From Flavobacterium sp. SUN046 (lineage in GTDB: Bacteria; Bacteroidota; Bacteroidia; Flavobacteriales; Flavobacteriaceae): DNA of 64,000 nt. The stretch spans positions 221,097 to 285,096 of the forward strand of contig NZ_JAPQNT010000004.1 in NCBI RefSeq assembly GCF_028867965.1. The letters are read 5' to 3'. Within the stretch, counting starts at the first letter, position 1; each line of letters opens with the position of its first letter. Both the position numbers and the translations under genes were made by a program. Positions 18,771 through 26,941 of this stretch are shown here, one piece after another. Under the pieces are notes generated by a model. The model was not told where the DNA came from and made no database searches. It saw only the letters and a list, made by a program, of their open reading frames with translations.

Positions 18771-19760
18771 TTAACGTTTGTATAATTCTATTAATTGAGA
18801 ATTAAAATCACATTTATATTTTGATAATGCTTCAAAACAGTAATCTAAAAATTCTCGGGCATCAAAATCATGAGAAGAGCTGAAATGCTCCAAAAGATTT
18901 CTTTTTAAAATCTCAGAATCTTTAGAGCAAATTGAAGATATTGCATTTATAAAATCTACATTTTCATATTCTTTTTCATTTTTTTCTTTTAATAATGTTA
19001 AAAATGATGCGTCTGGAAATTTTGATATTGCTAAAAAGGAAAGACTATTATTTTTAAGTAGAAAAGGTAAATCATCTTGGTTTTGATAACTAGCCAAAGT
19101 TGCTAAAGTTTCTCTTGTTGGATTTTTATATGCAAAATATTTAACTCTTTCATAATTTTCAAATTTGTAATCATTTAATCTAAAAATCTGATTGATAGTT
19201 ATCGGTAAAATAAGATCATAATTTATTACTAATTTATTAATAGAAACTAACAAACTATCGATTTCAGGTTTTGTCCATTTGGTTTTGTTTTCAAAGCCGT
19301 TTTCCTTAATTTCTTTAGACGAATAATGTTCTTTGTTATATTTAATATTTTCAATTTTCTCATTTTCATAAAAAATATAACTATATAATTCTCCAGCTAT
19401 ACTTGAATTTTGTCCGGTACATCCCATTTGCGCCCAAACTTCTTCGTCATTATAAAGATATGTTTTGAATAAATCAATTATTTTGTTAGATTTTCTCTTT
19501 ACAAGATGATTTGACATATAACTTTTAATTATTTTATTTCCATTTTCAGCCATATACAGAATTTCAATATCATTAGCAATTTTATTTATATCTTCACATT
19601 TTTTATAATCTTCGCTTTCCATCACTCCATATCCGAATTCTTTATTTTTTGATTGATTCTCAGAATTTAATTGAAGATACAAATTATTGACTTTTTCTGA
19701 TAATTGAGAAAAAGAAATAATAGGTACAAATACAAATAAAATGCAAATAAAGTATTTCAT
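18771..19760 (-). CDS. Exported protein of unknown function
   Basis: 329 residues with a signal peptide (MKYFICILFVFVPIISFSQ) and no lipobox. The rest is Lys/Glu/Asn-rich and helical; the second half (about 195-329, with LATLASYQNQDDLPFLLKN and FLAISKFPDASFLTLL) could be HEAT-like helical repeats, suggesting a binding surface. No catalytic motif is visible, and I do not recognise the family. It precedes msrBA on the same strand with a 92-base gap. Codon use is as AT-rich as the other unknown exported proteins here (23971-24672, 55730-56425). Confidence 0.75.
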   Translation of the reverse strand: MKYFICILFVFVPIISFSQLSEKVNNLYLQLNSENQSKNKEFGYGVMESEDYKKCEDINKIANDIEILYMAENGNKIIKSYMSNHLVKRKSNKIIDLFKTYLYNDEEVWAQMGCTGQNSSIAGELYSYIFYENEKIENIKYNKEHYSSKEIKENGFENKTKWTKPEIDSLLVSINKLVINYDLILPITINQIFRLNDYKFENYERVKYFAYKNPTRETLATLASYQNQDDLPFLLKNNSLSFLAISKFPDASFLTLLKEKNEKEYENVDFINAISSICSKDSEILKRNLLEHFSSSHDFDAREFLDYCFEALSKYKCDFNSQLIELYKR

Positions 19761-19875
19761 CAGTGGATTATAATTTCAAATTTAAACTACTATAAAGATA
19801 CTAAATTTTAATGTATCAACATTCGTTAAACTTTTCACAAACTCAAAATTCAAACCTAAACCCATTCTTTTTTTG

Positions 19876-19883
19876 TATTTTTG
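19876..19883 (+). promoter_or_regulatory. Promoter -7 element of idi
   Basis: TATTTTTG matches the Bacteroidetes -7 consensus TAnnTTTG. It covers the TTG at 19881, which shows that the longer in-frame TTG start is not the real start of idi and supports the ATG at 19902. Confidence 0.6.
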
Positions 19884-19901
19884 ACAAGCATAAATAATTC
19901 C

Positions 19902-20429
19902 ATGAAAGAAGAACAAGTAATTTTAGTAAATGAAAATGACGAGCCAATTGGCTTGATGAATAAATTGGAAGCACATGAAAAAGCTGTTTTGCATCGTGCC
20001 TTTTCAGTATTTGTTTTGAACAACAAAAACGAAATTATGTTGCAACAACGTGCGCATCACAAGTATCATTCGCCTTTATTGTGGACAAATACGTGCTGTA
20101 GTCATCAGCGTGACGGTGAAACCAATATTCAAGCCGGAACCCGAAGATTATTTGAAGAAATGGGTTACGTTACCGAAATTAAAGAATTATTTCATTTTAT
20201 TTACAAAGCGCCATTCGATAACGGATTGACTGAACACGAGTTAGATCACGTAATGATCGGTTATTACAATGATGATCCTAAAATAAATCCAGAAGAAGTC
20301 GAAAGCTGGAAATGGATGTGCATTGAAGATGTAAGAAATGACATGAAACAAAATCCTGAAATTTACACCGTTTGGTTCAAAATTATTTTCGATGAATTTT
20401 ATCATTATTTAGAAGAACACAAGATTTAA
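19902..20429 (+). CDS. idi: Isopentenyl-diphosphate delta-isomerase type I
   Basis: Nudix-fold enzyme interconverting IPP and DMAPP for isoprenoid synthesis. 175 residues from the ATG at 19902; the TTG at 19881 lies inside the promoter. Visible are the N-terminal LVNENDEPIG, the active-site Cys in TNTCCSHQRDGE, the Nudix-like GTRRLFEEMGY, and the E-rich metal site around ELDHVMIGYYNDD. Length matches bacterial type I enzymes (about 180). It begins a plus-strand run with queD and a peroxiredoxin gene, although the functions are unrelated. Confidence 0.93.
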   Translation: MKEEQVILVNENDEPIGLMNKLEAHEKAVLHRAFSVFVLNNKNEIMLQQRAHHKYHSPLLWTNTCCSHQRDGETNIQAGTRRLFEEMGYVTEIKELFHFIYKAPFDNGLTEHELDHVMIGYYNDDPKINPEEVESWKWMCIEDVRNDMKQNPEIYTVWFKIIFDEFYHYLEEHKI

Positions 20430-20491
20430 GAATTTAGATTTCAGAATAATTCAAAAACTAACAATTGTTAATCAACATTCAAAAAAATCAA

Positions 20492-20902
20492 ATGAAAGTT
20501 ACAGTATCAAGAAAAGCACATTTTAATTCAGCTCATCGATTGTATAGAAAAGATTGGACAATGGAACAAAACGATGCCATATTTGGTAAATGTAATAATC
20601 CCAATTTTCACGGACATAATTACGAATTAATCGTTTCGGTTACAGGTGAAATCGACCAAGAAACTGGTTTTGTAGTAGATGTAAAAATACTTTCCGATTT
20701 GATAAAAGAACATGTCGAAAATGCTTTTGATCATAAAAATCTGAATTTAGATGTACCTGATTTTGAAAATCTAAATCCGACTGCCGAAAATATTGCAGTT
20801 GTAATTTGGAATAAACTTCGAAAATATATTGATTCTAATAAAGAATTAGAAGTTGTTTTATATGAAACACCACGTAATTTTGTAACTTATAAAGGAAACT
20901 AA
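20492..20902 (+). CDS. queD: 6-carboxytetrahydropterin synthase QueD
   Basis: Converts dihydroneopterin triphosphate to 6-carboxy-tetrahydropterin, the second step of queuosine precursor synthesis. 136 residues from the ATG at 20492 (MKVTVSRKAHFNSAHRL); a TTG 27 bases upstream is in frame but adds no family residues. Zinc ligands are seen in FNSAHRL and FHGHNYEL, the catalytic Cys in GKCNNPNFHGHNY, and a C-terminal ETPRNFVTY. The window also holds tgt (33091-34221), the last enzyme using the queuosine precursor, but far away. Confidence 0.93.
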   Translation: MKVTVSRKAHFNSAHRLYRKDWTMEQNDAIFGKCNNPNFHGHNYELIVSVTGEIDQETGFVVDVKILSDLIKEHVENAFDHKNLNLDVPDFENLNPTAENIAVVIWNKLRKYIDSNKELEVVLYETPRNFVTYKGN

Positions 20903-20903
20903 A

Positions 20904-21353
20904 ATGGCACTAAAAGTAGGTGATAGACTTCCAGATTTTAAGTCAAAAGATACTAACGGAAATTTATTTGATAGCCAAAATTATATCGGAAAACAACCAC
21001 TCGTAATTTATTTTTATCCAAAAGATGAGACTAAAGTTTGTACCGATCAAGCGTGCAGTTTTAGAGATAATTACCAAGAATTTAAAGATTTAGGTGCAGA
21101 GGTTATTGGAATTAGTGCTGACTCTGTTCAGTCGCATTTAAAATTTAAAAGTAAATTCAATTTACCATTTATTTTACTTTCGGATAACGATAAGAAACTC
21201 CGTAAACTTTTTGGAGTTGAAAATGATTTTTTATTTATTCCAGGCAGACAAACCTTTGTTATTGATGAAATCGGAATCATTATTTTGATTTTTAATAGTA
21301 TGTCAGGAACAATTCATATTAAAAAAGCACTTCAAGTATTAAAATCTAAATAG
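20904..21353 (+). CDS. Peroxiredoxin, Bcp/PrxQ type
   Basis: Thiol peroxidase of 149 residues with thioredoxin fold. The peroxidatic Cys is in KDETKVCTDQACSFRD, with the resolving Cys five residues later (CX4C), the mark of the BCP/PrxQ class. Start is one base after the queD stop, so the two genes are co-translated. FIPGRQTFVIDEIGII is the family beta-hairpin. The usual PG after the catalytic loop is KV here (normally TPGCT), a modest deviation. Confidence 0.92.
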   Translation: MALKVGDRLPDFKSKDTNGNLFDSQNYIGKQPLVIYFYPKDETKVCTDQACSFRDNYQEFKDLGAEVIGISADSVQSHLKFKSKFNLPFILLSDNDKKLRKLFGVENDFLFIPGRQTFVIDEIGIIILIFNSMSGTIHIKKALQVLKSK

Positions 21354-21465
21354 TTTCAATTTGTCTTTAGTTTTTGAGTTATAATCTATTGAATCATGTC
21401 ATTGGTAGAAAATTTATGATATTGCTTTTATTTTTTTTGCATATTTGTGTATAAACTAAAACCAA

Positions 21466-22428
21466 ATGAAATTATATCCATTACAATTTGAACCCATATT
21501 AAAAGATAGAATTTGGGGCGGAACAAAATTAAAAACCTATTTAAATAAACCCATAACATCGGAAATTAATGGTGAAAGTTGGGAAATTTCTACTGTAGAA
21601 AATGATGTAAGTGTAATTGCAAACGGAATTTTCAGCGGTAAAACTTTAAATGAATTAATAAATTTGCATCCTAAAGCACTTTTGGGAAACAAAGTTTATG
21701 AACAATTTGGAGCCCAATTTCCATTATTATTCAAATACCTTGACGCTCGTGAAGACTTGTCAATACAAGTGCATCCCAATGATGAATTGGCTAAAGCTAG
21801 ACACAACTCTTTTGGTAAAACCGAAATGTGGTATGTCATGCAAGCCGATACCGATGCAAGATTAATAGTAGGTTTTAAAGAAAAATCGTCCAAAGAAGAA
21901 TATATCTCAAGTCTTGAAAACAAAACTATTTTAGATATTTTAGATTCTAAAAAAGTTCAAAAAGGTGACGTTTTTTTTCTTGAAACTGGAACCGTGCACG
22001 CAATTGGAGCTGGAACGGTAATTGCTGAAATTCAACAAACTTCTGATATTACTTATAGATTATATGATTTTAATCGAAAAGATGCCAACGGAAACGAACG
22101 AGAATTGCACGTAGATTTAGCTTTAGATGCTATTAATTACAATGAAGTAGGAGCTGAAATGAAATATTCTAAAGTTGAAAATAGTTCTAATGAAGTAGTT
22201 AGTTGCAAGTATTTCACAACTAATTTTATTCCACTTGACGGAACTATAAAAGTTTCTAAAAATGGAAATTCATTTACTGTTTATATGTGTGTTGAAGGTT
22301 CGTTTGAATTGAATTATAATAACGAAATATACAATTATATAACTGGCGATACGATTTTAATTCCAGCTGAAATGACAGATTTTGAAATTAAAGGAAGCGC
22401 ATCATTATTAGAAATTTACATTTCGTAA
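21466..22428 (+). CDS. manA: Mannose-6-phosphate isomerase, class I
   Basis: Zinc cupin enzyme interconverting mannose-6-phosphate and fructose-6-phosphate. 320 residues. Signatures: LKDRIWGGTKLKTYL, SIQVHPNDELA (zinc-binding Gln-His), KTEMWYVMQ (zinc Glu) and FFLETGTVHAIGAGTVIAEIQQTSDITYRLYDF (zinc His and the catalytic Arg), followed by a C-terminal cupin. The length is that of the short Bacteroidetes/Firmicutes-type enzyme. Single gene, separate promoter region of 112 bases. Confidence 0.94.
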   Translation: MKLYPLQFEPILKDRIWGGTKLKTYLNKPITSEINGESWEISTVENDVSVIANGIFSGKTLNELINLHPKALLGNKVYEQFGAQFPLLFKYLDAREDLSIQVHPNDELAKARHNSFGKTEMWYVMQADTDARLIVGFKEKSSKEEYISSLENKTILDILDSKKVQKGDVFFLETGTVHAIGAGTVIAEIQQTSDITYRLYDFNRKDANGNERELHVDLALDAINYNEVGAEMKYSKVENSSNEVVSCKYFTTNFIPLDGTIKVSKNGNSFTVYMCVEGSFELNYNNEIYNYITGDTILIPAEMTDFEIKGSASLLEIYIS

Positions 22429-22484
22429 CTTATATTCAAAAGATTATGTGTAATTTTGCATCAAATTTTAAAAAATAAAAGAAA

Positions 22485-22751
22485 ATGCCAAGCGTTAAAA
22501 ATTTAAAAAAAGACATCAACTTCGTTTTAGGAGATATTATTGAAGCGGTTTATATTCACGAAATGACAAGCGAAGGAAAGCCAACAGAAGCTACTAATGC
22601 TGTTATTGATGAGGCAATTACCTCTTTTGATGCATTAATCGTTAAAGTAAATGCAAAAAATGTAGAAAATAAAAAAGCACATTTCAAGCAAATCAATGTA
22701 GAATTAGAACAAACTGCAAATCAATTGATTGAAAAAATCAACGCATTGTAA
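22485..22751 (+). CDS. Small conserved helical protein of unknown function
   Basis: 88 residues (MPSVKNLKKDINFVLGDII...), highly charged and predicted mostly helical, with no signal peptide. I recognise it as a protein widely conserved in Flavobacteria without an assigned function. A perfect TAATTTTG -7 element lies at 22451-22458, 27 bases before the start, so it has its own promoter. It is followed by the tRNA-Thr gene. Confidence 0.78.
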   Translation: MPSVKNLKKDINFVLGDIIEAVYIHEMTSEGKPTEATNAVIDEAITSFDALIVKVNAKNVENKKAHFKQINVELEQTANQLIEKINAL

Positions 22752-22784
22752 TAAAAAAAATCATTAAAAAAGTGTAAAAAAAGT

Positions 22785-22814
22785 TTGGAGATTTAAAAAT
22801 CGCTATTATATTTG
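22785..22814 (+). promoter_or_regulatory. tRNA-Thr promoter
   Basis: TTG at 22785-22787 and TATATTTG at 22807-22814 are separated by 19 bases, an exact fit to the Bacteroidetes consensus. The bases after the -7 (GCACC) are the same as after two of the three rRNA promoters near 63650 and 63850. Confidence 0.8.
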
Positions 22815-22831
22815 CACCAGAAATGAGACCG

Positions 22832-22905
22832 GCCAGCGTAGCTCAGTTGGCTAGAGCAGCTGATTTGTAATCAGCAGGTCGTGGGTTCGAGTCCCTCCGC
22901 CGGCT
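22832..22905 (+). tRNA. tRNA-Thr (anticodon TGT)
   Basis: 74 nt cloverleaf: acceptor GCCAGCG with CGCCGGC, D arm TAGCTCAGTTGGCTAGAGCA, anticodon stem GCTGA/TCAGC with loop TTTGTAA giving anticodon TGT, and T loop TTCGAGT. Two positions do not pair: A4 with C69 in the acceptor stem and T50 with T64 in the T stem. CCA is not encoded (TCA follows). A terminator lies just downstream. Confidence 0.95.
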
Positions 22906-22913
22906 CAGATTTT

Positions 22914-22948
22914 AAAACCGTAAGTATATAGCTTACGGTTTTTTTTAT
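22914..22948 (+). terminator. Terminator after tRNA-Thr
   Basis: An 11-base-pair hairpin (AAAACCGTAAG, 7-base loop, CTTACGGTTTT) ends in a run of T, 8 bases past the tRNA. Confidence 0.9.
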
Positions 22949-23016
22949 ACAATTAATTTAATAAAAAAATCCGTCTTGTAAAACAAAACGGATTGGATAT
23001 TGATAATAAAGAAAAA

Positions 23017-23970
23017 TTATTTTCTTTTAATAACTCTTTCTACAGCATCAACGATAGCTTGGTTGTTCAGCTTGTATTTTTCCATTAATTGCTCTGGAGT
23101 TCCGCTTTCGCCAAATGAGTCTTGTACTGCAACAAATTCTTGCGGCGTTGGATTGTTTAACGCTAATGTTCTTGCAACACTTTCGCCTAAACCACCAAGG
23201 ATATTATGTTCTTCGGCTGTAACTACACAACCTGTTTTAGCAACTGATTTTAGAATTGCTTCTTCGTCTAATGGTTTAATGGTGTGAATGTTGATTACTT
23301 CTGAAGAAATTCCTTTTTCTTCCAAAGCTTCTGCGGCTATTAATGCTTCCCAAACTAAATGTCCGGTTGCAATAATGGTTACATCTGTTCCTTCATTTAA
23401 TAAAATTGCTTTTCCGATTACGAAAGGTTCATCGGCAGGCATGAAATTGGGCACAACTGGACGACCAAAGCGCAAATAAGCTGGACCATGATGATCTGCT
23501 AATGCTAAAGTTGCTGCTTTTGTTTGGTTATAATCACAAGTGTTAATTACAGTCATTCCAGGCAGCATTTTCATCAAGCCGATATCTTCTAAAATTTGAT
23601 GTGTTGCGCCGTCTTCGCCTAAAGTTAATCCAGCATGTGAAGCACAAATTTTTACATTTTTATCAGAATAAGCAATTGATTGACGAATTTGATCATAAAC
23701 TCTTCCAGTAGAAAAGTTAGCAAAAGTTCCTGTAAATGGAATTTTTCCACCAATTGTTAATCCAGCAGCAATTCCAATCATGTTGGCTTCTGCAATTCCA
23801 ATTTGGAAAAAACGTTCTGGATGATTTTTTTTGAAATCGTCAAATTTTAATGAACCAATTAAGTCGGCGCATAATGCAACAACATTTTCATTCTTTTGTC
23901 CCAATTCGGTCATTCCTGCGCCAAATCCTGAACGTGTATCTTTACTTCCTGTGTTTGTATATTTTTTCAT
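23017..23970 (-). CDS. Transketolase, C-terminal subunit
   Basis: 317 residues covering the pyrimidine-binding and C-terminal domains of transketolase (non-oxidative pentose phosphate pathway). DTRSGFGAGMTELGQ, FFQIGIAEANMIGIAAGL (the Glu that activates thiamine diphosphate), CASHAGLTLGEDGATHQ and AYLRFGRP are typical of the split enzyme. The partner half is encoded at 24676-25521, but a 702-base gene for an unknown exported protein lies between them. The two halves must assemble into one enzyme. Confidence 0.94.
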   Translation of the reverse strand: MKKYTNTGSKDTRSGFGAGMTELGQKNENVVALCADLIGSLKFDDFKKNHPERFFQIGIAEANMIGIAAGLTIGGKIPFTGTFANFSTGRVYDQIRQSIAYSDKNVKICASHAGLTLGEDGATHQILEDIGLMKMLPGMTVINTCDYNQTKAATLALADHHGPAYLRFGRPVVPNFMPADEPFVIGKAILLNEGTDVTIIATGHLVWEALIAAEALEEKGISSEVINIHTIKPLDEEAILKSVAKTGCVVTAEEHNILGGLGESVARTLALNNPTPQEFVAVQDSFGESGTPEQLMEKYKLNNQAIVDAVERVIKRK

Positions 23971-24672
23971 TTAGTTGTGTTTTATTTTTGACTTCAATGT
24001 TAATAGATTATTAGTTGCTTCTTCATCAACAACAAAATTAAGATCAAATTCTTCATTTACATAATCTTTGAATTCAGTATCTATTAAAATTTTCCCTTCT
24101 TTTAAAGACAAAATTTTATATAAATTTTCATCTTCTTTAAATTCAATATTAAATTTTTTATTCAGTTTTAATTTTAATTTTAAGCTTTCTTCAAAATTAA
24201 ATTCTTTTTTAATTTCAAAAAAATAAAAATATTCTCTGTAAATTTTAGTTTTGTCACTTAATAAAAATTTGGTTAAATGAACAATTTTTGTATTCTTTAT
24301 AGTATCATTTTCAAATTCGGCGACCTCAGTTATTCCAATAGAGTCCTCAATTTTTTTAGTATTATGTTTATTGAATTTAACAGGAGAATCTAATTTTTTT
24401 AGTGATTTTAAATTTTTAAATTTAAAATCCATATTAAAAATAAAGATCTTCTCTTTTTTTAAATCATTTAAAGTAACAATTTTTTTATCACCTTTAATCT
24501 GAATTACAAGTAATAAAGTAGAATCCATACGATTCATAACTTCAATCAATTCGTCATCATAACCTGACTGATAATTTTTGACATGAGAAGTAAGATAATT
24601 ATCAAAGTGATATTTTTCTTGACAAAAAACATTTTGAAAAACTAAAATAAAGAATATAATTTTAAGTTTCAT
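23971..24672 (-). CDS. Exported protein of unknown function between transketolase halves
   Basis: 233 residues with a signal peptide (MKLKIIFFILVFQNVFCQ) and an Lys/Glu/Asp-rich remainder with beta-strand periodicity; no known motif. The gene fits exactly between the two transketolase subunit genes: 3 bases after one stop and directly abutting the next start. It is more AT-rich than the flanking transketolase genes. In related genomes the two halves normally adjoin, so this looks like an insertion, but it could be co-translated with them. I cannot assign a role. Confidence 0.72.
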   Translation of the reverse strand: MKLKIIFFILVFQNVFCQEKYHFDNYLTSHVKNYQSGYDDELIEVMNRMDSTLLLVIQIKGDKKIVTLNDLKKEKIFIFNMDFKFKNLKSLKKLDSPVKFNKHNTKKIEDSIGITEVAEFENDTIKNTKIVHLTKFLLSDKTKIYREYFYFFEIKKEFNFEESLKLKLKLNKKFNIEFKEDENLYKILSLKEGKILIDTEFKDYVNEEFDLNFVVDEEATNNLLTLKSKIKHN

Positions 24673-24675
24673 AAA

Positions 24676-25521
24676 CTAATAATCGCCTAAAGTTGCTGTG
24701 TTTTGTTCTAAAGCAGTTGCTAATTGTTCGTCACTAGGAGCTTTTCCATGCCAAGCGTGCGTGTGCATCATAAAATCTACTCCGTTACCCATTTCGGTAT
24801 GAAGGACTACACAAACTGGTTTTCCTTTTCCTGTTTTAGATTTAGCTTCGTTCATTCCAGCAATAATTGCTTCGATGTTGTTTCCTTCTTTTATTTCTAA
24901 AACATCCCAATCGAAAGCTTCAAATTTAGCTTTCAAATTTCCCATGTTCAACACATCTTTGGTCGAACCATCAATTTGTTGCCCATTGTAATCAACAGTT
25001 GCAATTAAATTATCTACATTTTTTGCTGATGCATACATTATTGCTTCCCAGTTTTGACCTTCTTGCAATTCGCCATCACCTGTAAGTACATAAATTAAAT
25101 GATTGTCGTTGTTTAATTTTTTAGCTTGTGCTGCACCAATAGCAACTGATAATCCTTGTCCTAATGAACCTGATGCAACCCGAATTCCTGGTAAACCTTC
25201 ATGTGTTGTTGGATGACCTTGCAAACGCGTATTTAGTTTTCTAAAAGTAGCCAATTCTGAAACAGAAAAGTAGCCGCTTCGTGCTAAAACACTATAAAAA
25301 ACAGGCGAAATATGACCGTTAGAAAGGAAAAATAAATCCTCTTCAATTCCGTTCATATCGAAACCTGGTTTTCTGTCCATCACTTCTTGGTAAAGTGTTA
25401 CCAAAAATTCGGCACAGCCAAGTGAACCTCCAGGATGTCCCGAATTTACTGCGTGTACCATACGAAGGATGTCTCTTCGCACTTGTGTTGTTAAATCTTG
25501 TAGTTGTTGAATGTTAGACAT
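24676..25521 (-). CDS. Transketolase, N-terminal subunit
   Basis: 281 residues forming the pyrophosphate-binding half of transketolase. HAVNSGHPGGSLGCAEFL, LSNGHISPVFYSVLAR, GSLGQGLSVAIGAAQA and the thiamine-diphosphate motif GDGELQEGQNWEA followed by NLIATVDYNGQQIDG are all present, with HTHAWHGKAP near the end. Works with the C-terminal subunit encoded at 23017-23970. It is first in the minus-strand unit and divergent from the receiver gene at 25698. Confidence 0.95.
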   Translation of the reverse strand: MSNIQQLQDLTTQVRRDILRMVHAVNSGHPGGSLGCAEFLVTLYQEVMDRKPGFDMNGIEEDLFFLSNGHISPVFYSVLARSGYFSVSELATFRKLNTRLQGHPTTHEGLPGIRVASGSLGQGLSVAIGAAQAKKLNNDNHLIYVLTGDGELQEGQNWEAIMYASAKNVDNLIATVDYNGQQIDGSTKDVLNMGNLKAKFEAFDWDVLEIKEGNNIEAIIAGMNEAKSKTGKGKPVCVVLHTEMGNGVDFMMHTHAWHGKAPSDEQLATALEQNTATLGDY

Positions 25522-25697
25522 TGTTTGTAGTTAAAAATTATATGTGCCAAAAGTAAATCTATTTTCTTGTTGGCACAAAAGATTTTATTACAAGTTATTA
25601 ATAATGCAATCTTTCAATTATATAAAATTCAATTATTATTCTGTAAAATTTATATATGTCAATTTCAATAATTTTACAACAATAAAAATTACATGCT

Positions 25698-26096
25698 ATG
25701 GAACATTCAAAAAAGATTTATTATTTAGATGATGATTTAGATGACTTAGGTTTTTTTAAGGAAATTGCTGATGACTTAGGTTTCGATGTTACTTTATTTC
25801 TTGATGGAAGAATCATGCTTCAAACTCTTGCTGATGATGAGGATAAACCAGCTATTATTATTTTAGATATTCACATGCCAGTTCTAAATGGTGAAGAAAT
25901 TTTAGCAATAATAAGAAAGGATACTAATCTAAAAGATATTCCAATTGCAATGATTTCTGGTGCTTATCCAAAAAAATTGGTGAAACATTACAATGAGATG
26001 GGTGTAAAATATTTAGTTAAAAGACATAATTTTAAAGAATTTAAAGAAGCAATAGAATCTGTTTTGGATGAAATGTTAGCCAATTCAAAAGTTTAA
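25698..26096 (+). CDS. Stand-alone response-regulator receiver protein
   Basis: 132 residues, a single CheY-like receiver. The acidic pocket is YLDDDLDD (about 9-16), phospho-acceptor Asp in IIILDIHMPVLNG (about 56-60), the switch Ser in AMISGAYP and Lys in KYLVKRHN. No output domain is present, so it must act by protein interaction or phosphotransfer. No kinase is adjacent. The start at 25698 is preferred over longer frames because the preceding 150 bases are AT-rich non-coding. Confidence 0.88.
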   Translation: MEHSKKIYYLDDDLDDLGFFKEIADDLGFDVTLFLDGRIMLQTLADDEDKPAIIILDIHMPVLNGEEILAIIRKDTNLKDIPIAMISGAYPKKLVKHYNEMGVKYLVKRHNFKEFKEAIESVLDEMLANSKV

Positions 26097-26138
26097 ACAT
26101 TTTATTCGATTTTGTAAAATCTATTTTTTTAATAAAAA

Positions 26139-26160
26139 AAGTCCCACTAAAGTAGGACTT
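26139..26160. terminator. Hairpin after receiver gene
   Basis: AAGTCC (26139-26144) pairs with GGACTT (26155-26160), with three further pairs around a C/A mismatch; an A-run precedes it, but no T-run follows on the plus strand, so termination is likely but weaker. Confidence 0.55.
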
Positions 26161-26189
26161 AATTACTAATTAGTTTTTATGGAACTATT

Positions 26190-26228
26190 AAGATATTAAG
26201 TTTAAGCGCTAAGTTTTCTTAATATCTT
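26190..26228. repeat. Inverted repeat between receiver gene and VIT transporter gene
   Basis: AAGATATTAAG and CTTAATATCTT form an 11-base-pair stem around a 17-base loop holding the palindrome AGCGCT. The right arm and following bases (CTTAATATCTTGATGGTTT) resemble sequence at 63369-63388 (CTTGAATATCTTAATGGTTT), so it may belong to a dispersed intergenic repeat rather than a simple terminator. Confidence 0.5.
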
Positions 26229-26242
26229 GATGGTTTTATTTT

Positions 26243-26941
26243 TTAAGAAATTAACTTGGCAATTGCAAAAGCTGCTCCGGCCGCAATTAATCCAATTGCG
26301 GTTACTTTTAAGGCTCCTTGAATTGGTGGTTGGCCAGTAACTTTACTTTTGAAATAACCAAAAATAAACAAACAAAAGGTAGTTATAATCGCAGAAACAA
26401 TTAAACCTTCATGCGGCGTTTCAGTTATAAAATAGGCAGATAAAGGCAATAATCCGCCAATAAAATAAGCAATTCCAATTGTTAATGCACTATTTCGAGC
26501 TCTATTCGGATTTGGTTTTTCTAATCCTAATTCGAATTTCATCATAAAATCAACCCATTTTGTTTTGTCTTTCGCTAGTTGATTTGCAATTAGAGTTTGT
26601 CCAGCTTCATCAATTCCATAATCGGCAAAGATTTCTTTTACTTCGTCAATTTCTTTTTGATGGTAATTATCTACTTCGAAATGTTCACGTTTTAATTCAC
26701 TTTCATAGTGTTCTTGTTCGGTTTTTCCAGCTAAATATCCTCCTAAACCCATTGCGATGCAACCTGCAACAATTTCGGCAATTCCGGCGGTTATTACAAT
26801 AGAATTTTCGTGTACAGCTCCACTTAAACCAGCTGCTAATGCAAACGGAACTGTTAATCCGTCACTCATTCCAATTACCATATCGGTAATAAAATCGGAA
26901 CTTTTTAGGTGTTGTTCTTGATAAGGCGTTTCATTACTCAT
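26243..26941 (-). CDS. VIT1/CCC1-family transporter
   Basis: 232 residues of the CCC1/VIT1 family (vacuolar iron/manganese transporter type), a cation exporter. The N-terminal signature DMVIGMSDGLTVPFALAAGL, the metal-handling charged middle region (EQEHYESELKREHFEV ... KEIDEVKEIF) and a C-terminal set of three hydrophobic segments give five membrane segments in total. It overlaps the efflux adaptor gene by 8 bases and is the last gene of the metal-efflux operon, which supports a role in heavy-metal or iron/manganese handling. Confidence 0.9.
   Translation of the reverse strand: MSNETPYQEQHLKSSDFITDMVIGMSDGLTVPFALAAGLSGAVHENSIVITAGIAEIVAGCIAMGLGGYLAGKTEQEHYESELKREHFEVDNYHQKEIDEVKEIFADYGIDEAGQTLIANQLAKDKTKWVDFMMKFELGLEKPNPNRARNSALTIGIAYFIGGLLPLSAYFITETPHEGLIVSAIITTFCLFIFGYFKSKVTGQPPIQGALKVTAIGLIAAGAAFAIAKLIS

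Noticed and set aside
19881..19901. TTG start for idi
   Set aside because: It overlaps the TATTTTTG -7 element; the ATG at 19902 gives the normal length.
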